Source of the DNA: Streptococcus sp. LYSM12
GTDB taxonomy: Bacteria > Bacillota > Bacilli > Lactobacillales > Streptococcaceae
Length of the DNA: 38,622 nucleotides
Direction: 5' to 3'
Assembly (NCBI RefSeq): GCF_004569635.1
Contig: NZ_SPOZ01000025.1
Coordinates: 1-38,622 of the forward strand
The notes under the pieces are model-generated. The model made no database searches and was not told the origin of the DNA. It worked only from the letters and a program-made list of their open reading frames with translations. Shown one piece after another: positions 35,463 through 38,622 of this stretch. The position numbers were made by a program, and so were the translations under genes. The number at the start of each line of letters is the position of its first letter. Position 1 is the first letter of the stretch.

Positions 35463-35933
35463 TTAAATAGCCTCCTTTCTAACACTTGTCATAGCGTTCG
35501 CAAGGATAGAACCTAGAACCATTCCTACCGTATTTTGAATGAGATTTCCCATAAGACCATCCAGCGCTCCTGCTAGATGATACATCTTCATGCTCGCTAC
35601 AAAATAACCTCCCACCATAGCAAGACTCGCAAGGACAAGTCCCACAAAACGCTTCTTTCCTGACCATCCAGCCGCATAGCCTTGTAAACCGTGAAAGACC
35701 AGACTAAAGAAAGCCCACTGTGGATAGCCTAGTAGCAAATCAAGCAAAAGACCTGACAGACCCCCGACAATCGCTCCCTCTTTTGAGCCCAGGTAGAAAG
35801 CAGTAAAAAAGATACCAACATCTAGAAATGTGATTATTCCTGTTAAGGTTGACACATGCAGGTAGCCCAAGACAATAGTCAAGGCTGTCAAAATTGACAA
35901 CAGCACGATTTTCTGTGTTTGCTTAATTTTCAT
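35463..35933 (-). CDS. ECF transporter S component (vitamin uptake)
   Basis: 156 residues, almost entirely hydrophobic, with about six membrane helices. It is the substrate-binding S component that works with a shared EcfAAT module, absent here. I start at ATG 35933, which overlaps the kinase stop by 11 bp. The longer upstream frame reads into the kinase gene. Coupling to a PdxK/ThiD kinase points to pyridoxine (PdxU-like) or a thiamine precursor as the cargo; the choice is open. Confidence 0.82.
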   Translation of the reverse strand: MKIKQTQKIVLLSILTALTIVLGYLHVSTLTGIITFLDVGIFFTAFYLGSKEGAIVGGLSGLLLDLLLGYPQWAFFSLVFHGLQGYAAGWSGKKRFVGLVLASLAMVGGYFVASMKMYHLAGALDGLMGNLIQNTVGMVLGSILANAMTSVRKEAI

Positions 35934-36684
35934 ATTGCACCACCCCATATTCATCAGATGCTTGAATAGCCCGATAGACAAAGTCCTTAGAAAGTTTCAC
36001 AGCCTCAAACACGCTAGTTCCCAGAGCCAACTGGCTCGCAATACTTGAGGCAAAGGTACAACCAGCACCTGTGTTGTTTTTATCCAGGACCTGCGATTCC
36101 AAGACCTGACATTGTATCCCGTCATAATAGACATCAATTGCCCGCATTTGATCTAAGCGATTGCCTCCCTTAATCACGACATGTTGAACGCCTCGCTCAT
36201 GCAAAGCTCTTGCTGCCTCTTTCATCTCTTCAACAGTCTGTATTTTTCTTTGGGTTAACAGCTCCGCTTCCACCAAATTTGGCGTAACAATCGTCACATA
36301 CGGCAAGAATGCTAGCAGTTCATCGCGCAGGTTGTTGACCTCCACATCATGCGTTTCTTTACAAACGAGAACTGGATCCAAAACGATTGGAACTTCTGTA
36401 TGTGCACGTACCATATTAAGCGCCTGCTTAGCGATGGCTATATTAGGCAATAGACCCACTTTTATGGCTGCAAAGTCTACCTCTTGCAGACTAGCTACTT
36501 GTTTTTCAAATACAGCTTCTTCGACAGGAAACACTTCAAAACCCGTTTCTGTCATAGCTGTCAAGCAGGTCACCACTACAAAGCCATGCAGACCATTGAC
36601 CGTATAAGTAGTCAAATCTGCATGCAGACCACCACCGCTAAAAATATCATTGCCTGAAAGGGCTACTATATACTTACTCCTCAT
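35923..36684 (-). CDS. PdxK/ThiD-type vitamin kinase
   Basis: 253-residue ribokinase-fold kinase. The N-terminus ([20 protein letters not shown]) and the anion hole [15 protein letters not shown] near residue 216 are those of the ThiD branch that includes Gram-positive pyridoxal kinases. The Cys in GAGC is typical of this branch. It would phosphorylate a B6 vitamer or hydroxymethylpyrimidine after import. Its start overlaps the truA end by 11 bp, and its end overlaps the ECF gene by 11 bp. No other thiamine or B6 genes are present to settle the substrate. Confidence 0.88.
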   Translation of the reverse strand: MRSKYIVALSGNDIFSGGGLHADLTTYTVNGLHGFVVVTCLTAMTETGFEVFPVEEAVFEKQVASLQEVDFAAIKVGLLPNIAIAKQALNMVRAHTEVPIVLDPVLVCKETHDVEVNNLRDELLAFLPYVTIVTPNLVEAELLTQRKIQTVEEMKEAARALHERGVQHVVIKGGNRLDQMRAIDVYYDGIQCQVLESQVLDKNNTGAGCTFASSIASQLALGTSVFEAVKLSKDFVYRAIQASDEYGVVQYEN

Positions 36685-37423
36685 ATCGAATCTCCTTCAA
36701 ATACAAGCCGTTGGGTGCAGCTGTAGGTCCTGCTAGTTGACGGTCCTTTTCTTGTAAAATCCGCTTTACCTGTTCAACTGGCATCCGATGGTTCCCTATC
36801 TTGAGCAAGGTTCCCACCATATTACGCACCTGCTTATAGAGAAAACCATTTCCCGTAAAGGTAAAAATAAGCACATTTCGTTCATTACTTAGCTCCACAC
36901 GTGCTTCTGTAATCGTCCGTACCTTATCCTCCACTGCTGTCCCTGATGCTGTAAAACCCGTGAAATCATGCGTTCCTACCAAGAAAGAAATAGCCTGCTC
37001 TATTTGTCCGATATCCAAGTCGTAGGAAAAATGGGTTGCATAGCGCCGCATCATGGGATTTTTCGGTCGACCAATATCCACTAAAAATTCGTAGGTTTTC
37101 TGGTGTTTGGCATAGCGACAATGAAAATCATCTGCCACCTGTTCAACTGCTATCACATCTATATCTTCTGGACTTTGCGTATCAAGGGCAAAACGTAATT
37201 TCTCCACATCTCGCGCGCTAGGCAGGTCAAAATGAATGACTTGACCGTAGGCATGAACACCACTGTCTGTCCGCCCTGCCCCATGCACTATCACTTCTTG
37301 CCCACTATTTAAACGTTGCAGGGTCTTTTCTAATTCCTCTTGAACCGTCCGTGCATGCGGTTGGCGCTGAAACCCTGAAAAATCGTATCCATCGTAGGAA
37401 ATAATTGCTTTATATCTTGTCAT
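36674..37423 (-). CDS. truA: tRNA pseudouridine synthase A
   Basis: 249 residues, full length. It converts uridines 38-40 in the tRNA anticodon arm to pseudouridine. The catalytic Asp lies in [15 protein letters not shown]. The start [21 protein letters not shown] is the family N-terminus, so ATG 37423 is the right start. There is no ribosome site before it, and the -10 box ends 6 bases upstream, which suggests a leaderless mRNA. First gene of a tightly coupled four-gene run. Confidence 0.95.
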   Translation of the reverse strand: MTRYKAIISYDGYDFSGFQRQPHARTVQEELEKTLQRLNSGQEVIVHGAGRTDSGVHAYGQVIHFDLPSARDVEKLRFALDTQSPEDIDVIAVEQVADDFHCRYAKHQKTYEFLVDIGRPKNPMMRRYATHFSYDLDIGQIEQAISFLVGTHDFTGFTASGTAVEDKVRTITEARVELSNERNVLIFTFTGNGFLYKQVRNMVGTLLKIGNHRMPVEQVKRILQEKDRQLAGPTAAPNGLYLKEIRYEE

Positions 37424-37429
37424 AGCTTG

Positions 37430-37459
37430 ATTGTACCATAGCCTAAAAGTGTCTGACAA
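37430..37459 (-). promoter_or_regulatory. truA promoter, start point at the ATG
   Basis: On the minus strand TTGTCA (37454-37459), 18 bp, then TGGTACAAT with hexamer at 37430-37435. Transcription would begin at or next to A37423, the first base of truA. Confidence 0.6.
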
Positions 37460-37533
37460 GACCTTTACCCACCATTTGTCCTAGGACAGATAGTGGGGTA
37501 ACGTTTATTCGCGCTTTTTAGTCAAATATGGTG

Positions 37534-37539
37534 TATAAT
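37534..37539 (+). promoter_or_regulatory. -10 box of the perR-like gene
   Basis: TATAAT with an A+T-rich context; no good -35. It lies downstream of the ATG at 37528, so the protein must start later, at 37570. Confidence 0.55.
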
Positions 37540-37569
37540 GAAGAAAATACCTTGAAAGAGAGACGTGCC

Positions 37570-38016
37570 ATGTCCCACCACATACACCATAATCACCACG
37601 ATGCCTATTCGCACGTCGTGGGTCATTTAAAAGAAAAAGGCATTCGGATAACAGAAACTCGAAAAGCAGTCATTCGTCACTTGATTGACAGCCTAGACCA
37701 TCCGAGCGCAGAGATGATTTACAAGGAGTTGCGTCCAAACTACCCCAGCATGAGCTTAGCTACTGTCTATAACAATCTCAAGGTCTTAGTCGAAGAAGGA
37801 TTTGTGACCGAGTTAAAACGCAACAATGACACGACTACTTACTATGACTTCATGGGTCATGATCATTTAAATATTATCTGCGAACGCTGCGGAAAAATCA
37901 CCGACTTGATTGCCGAAGACATGCCAAGCCTTGAACAACAAGTCCAAGACCAAACTGGCTATCAGATTACCAAGGAACTCCTAACCATTTATGGCGTTTG
38001 CCCAGACTGTCAATAA
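37570..38016 (+). CDS. perR: Fur-family metalloregulator, PerR-like
   Basis: 148 residues. The winged-helix domain holds HPSAEMIYKEL and MSLATVYNNLKVL. A structural zinc site is formed by Cys104/Cys107 and Cys144/Cys147. Candidate regulatory-metal ligands are His44, Asp93 (in YYDF), His99 and Asp112. The Asp residues favour PerR (peroxide sensing) over Fur. The N-terminus is rich in His (SHHIHHNHHDAYSH), a feature of streptococcal PerR. By alignment from memory, Asn101 sits where Bacillus PerR has His93. S. suis homologues have been discussed as Zur as well as PerR, so the sensing metal is not certain. Confidence 0.85.
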   Translation: MSHHIHHNHHDAYSHVVGHLKEKGIRITETRKAVIRHLIDSLDHPSAEMIYKELRPNYPSMSLATVYNNLKVLVEEGFVTELKRNNDTTTYYDFMGHDHLNIICERCGKITDLIAEDMPSLEQQVQDQTGYQITKELLTIYGVCPDCQ

Positions 38017-38354
38017 GCAATTCGGCATCAGACACGCATCAAATGAGCGTTGCAATCCTTTATTTATGAACCAAGAGGTGTTTAGTAAGAGGTATTTCTA
38101 TAGAAAACGAATAAGATAAAATCTACCAATCCCAAATGAAAGAGGAAGAAGTGATGCTCGTCAAACATCGGCATCTGATATTGTTAGCCCACCTTGCTGA
38201 ACCTCCGCTCTATCTTCGGTTTAGATAAGACTAACTTCACTATCCTTATCTCCAAACGTTTACCGTTCTCAATTCGGGGCTGGTTTGTATAGAATATTCA
38301 TTGTAGACAGGCTATTTCATCAAACTTCGTGAATCGATAAACCAAACAAAAAAG
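38017..38354. other. Intergenic stretch after the perR-like gene
   Basis: No convincing gene. A 24-codon frame at 38154-38228 (MLVKHRHLILLAHLAEPP) follows GAGGAAG and could be translated, but it matches nothing I recognise. Confidence 0.3.
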
Positions 38355-38399
38355 CGAACAACATTCATTTTCTGAGTATCAGAAAATGAATGTTGTTCG
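38355..38399. terminator. 21-bp perfect hairpin
   Basis: A 21-bp perfect stem (38355-38375 with 38379-38399) and a 3-base loop GTA. It is flanked by AAAAAAG on the left and GTTTTG on the right. It could end transcripts from either side, but the stem is much longer and more A+T-rich than the other terminators here. It may instead be a small-RNA terminator or a mobile palindrome. Confidence 0.6.
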
Positions 38400-38424
38400 T
38401 TTTGTATCTTTAAGGTTGGAGTTA

Positions 38425-38493
38425 AGCTTTGGCGTACTCTCGTACAGCCTGTAGCTTGTTGGCTAGGACTAAAACAAACTAAAAGACTCTATC
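38425..38493 (+). repeat. Inverted-repeat element copy H, truncated
   Basis: Only the right part remains: it begins AGCTTTGGCGTACTCTCG and ends CTAAAAGACTCTATCA. It stops 4 bp before the IS end at 38498. The left half is missing. Confidence 0.75.
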
Positions 38494-38497
38494 AATA

Positions 38498-38622
38498 TGA
38501 ACGGCTCCCTGTCAAGTAGACAGTCAAATAATAAAAGATATTAAGCAACCTGATTCCTGAATTCTATAGGAGTCAGGTTATTTAATTTGGTCTGATAGCG
38601 TCGTGTATTGTAAAACTCAATA
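38498..38622 (-). mobile_element. IS3-family insertion sequence, 3' end, second copy
   Basis: Identical over all 125 bases to 224-348 in the opposite orientation. It starts at TGAACGGCTCCC and runs off the window. The transposase 3' end is on the minus strand. Confidence 0.9.
38541..38622 (-). CDS. IS3-family transposase, C-terminal fragment (second copy)
   Basis: The last 26 residues of the same transposase as at 3-305, ending LTPIEFRNQVA and stop at 38541-38543. The rest lies beyond the window edge. Confidence 0.85.
   Translation of the reverse strand, partial: IEFYNTRRYQTKLNNLTPIEFRNQVA

Overview
This window looks like a piece of a low-GC Streptococcus chromosome, most like Streptococcus suis. 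The organism call is inference from gene content and order (divergent scrA/scrBR, efp-yqhY-nusB, uvrA next to corA, rpsF-ssb-rpsR, rpoE-pyrG, truA-kinase-ECF, a PerR-like Fur protein); no marker gene was compared. Both ends lie inside copies of the same IS3-family element, facing inward. Their 125 shared terminal bases are identical, so the window is probably an assembly contig that broke at a repeat.

Layout. 1-348: 3' part of an IS3-family element. 374-5951: sucrose module (scrK and scrA on minus, scrB-scrR on plus) with LacI-type operators between scrA and scrB. 6574-9100, minus: nusB, yqhY, efp and a Xaa-Pro peptidase. 9806-12634, minus: uvrA. 13002-19282: an accessory carbohydrate island between uvrA and corA, with a group II intron relic, a secreted GH16 glycanase, a GH4 6-phospho-glycosidase, a PTS EIICB and a YdjC/ChbG-type deacetylase, plus a divergent RpiR-family regulator. 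19849-22239, plus: corA, a DUF1129-like membrane protein and a LiaF-like membrane protein. 22928-30139, mostly minus: rpsF-ssb-rpsR, yloU-fakA, rpmB, fba, a GT8 glycosyltransferase with a 10-G tract, and tRNA-Leu. 30768-34572, minus: pyrG behind a GGGC/attenuator leader, rpoE and tig. 34894-37423, minus: a UPF0340 protein, an ECF S component, a PdxK/ThiD kinase and truA. 37570-38016, plus: a PerR-like Fur protein.

The most unusual structure is a family of about 107-bp TA-flanked inverted-repeat elements (MITE-like), with eleven full or partial copies, all intergenic. In two clean cases (6103-6314 and 27531-27741) one copy sits inside another at the same TA. Removing the inner element with one TA restores an outer element of 107 or 106 bp. 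A third composite (24219-24404) fits the same event followed by a deletion. One copy lies in the 5' leader of scrB.

Other points of interest are the G10 tract that could switch off the C-terminal half of the GT8 enzyme, the mismatch between substrate signatures in the carbohydrate island, face-to-face overlapping promoters between ydjC and rpiR, a probably leaderless truA mRNA, and a 21-bp perfect hairpin after the perR-like gene.
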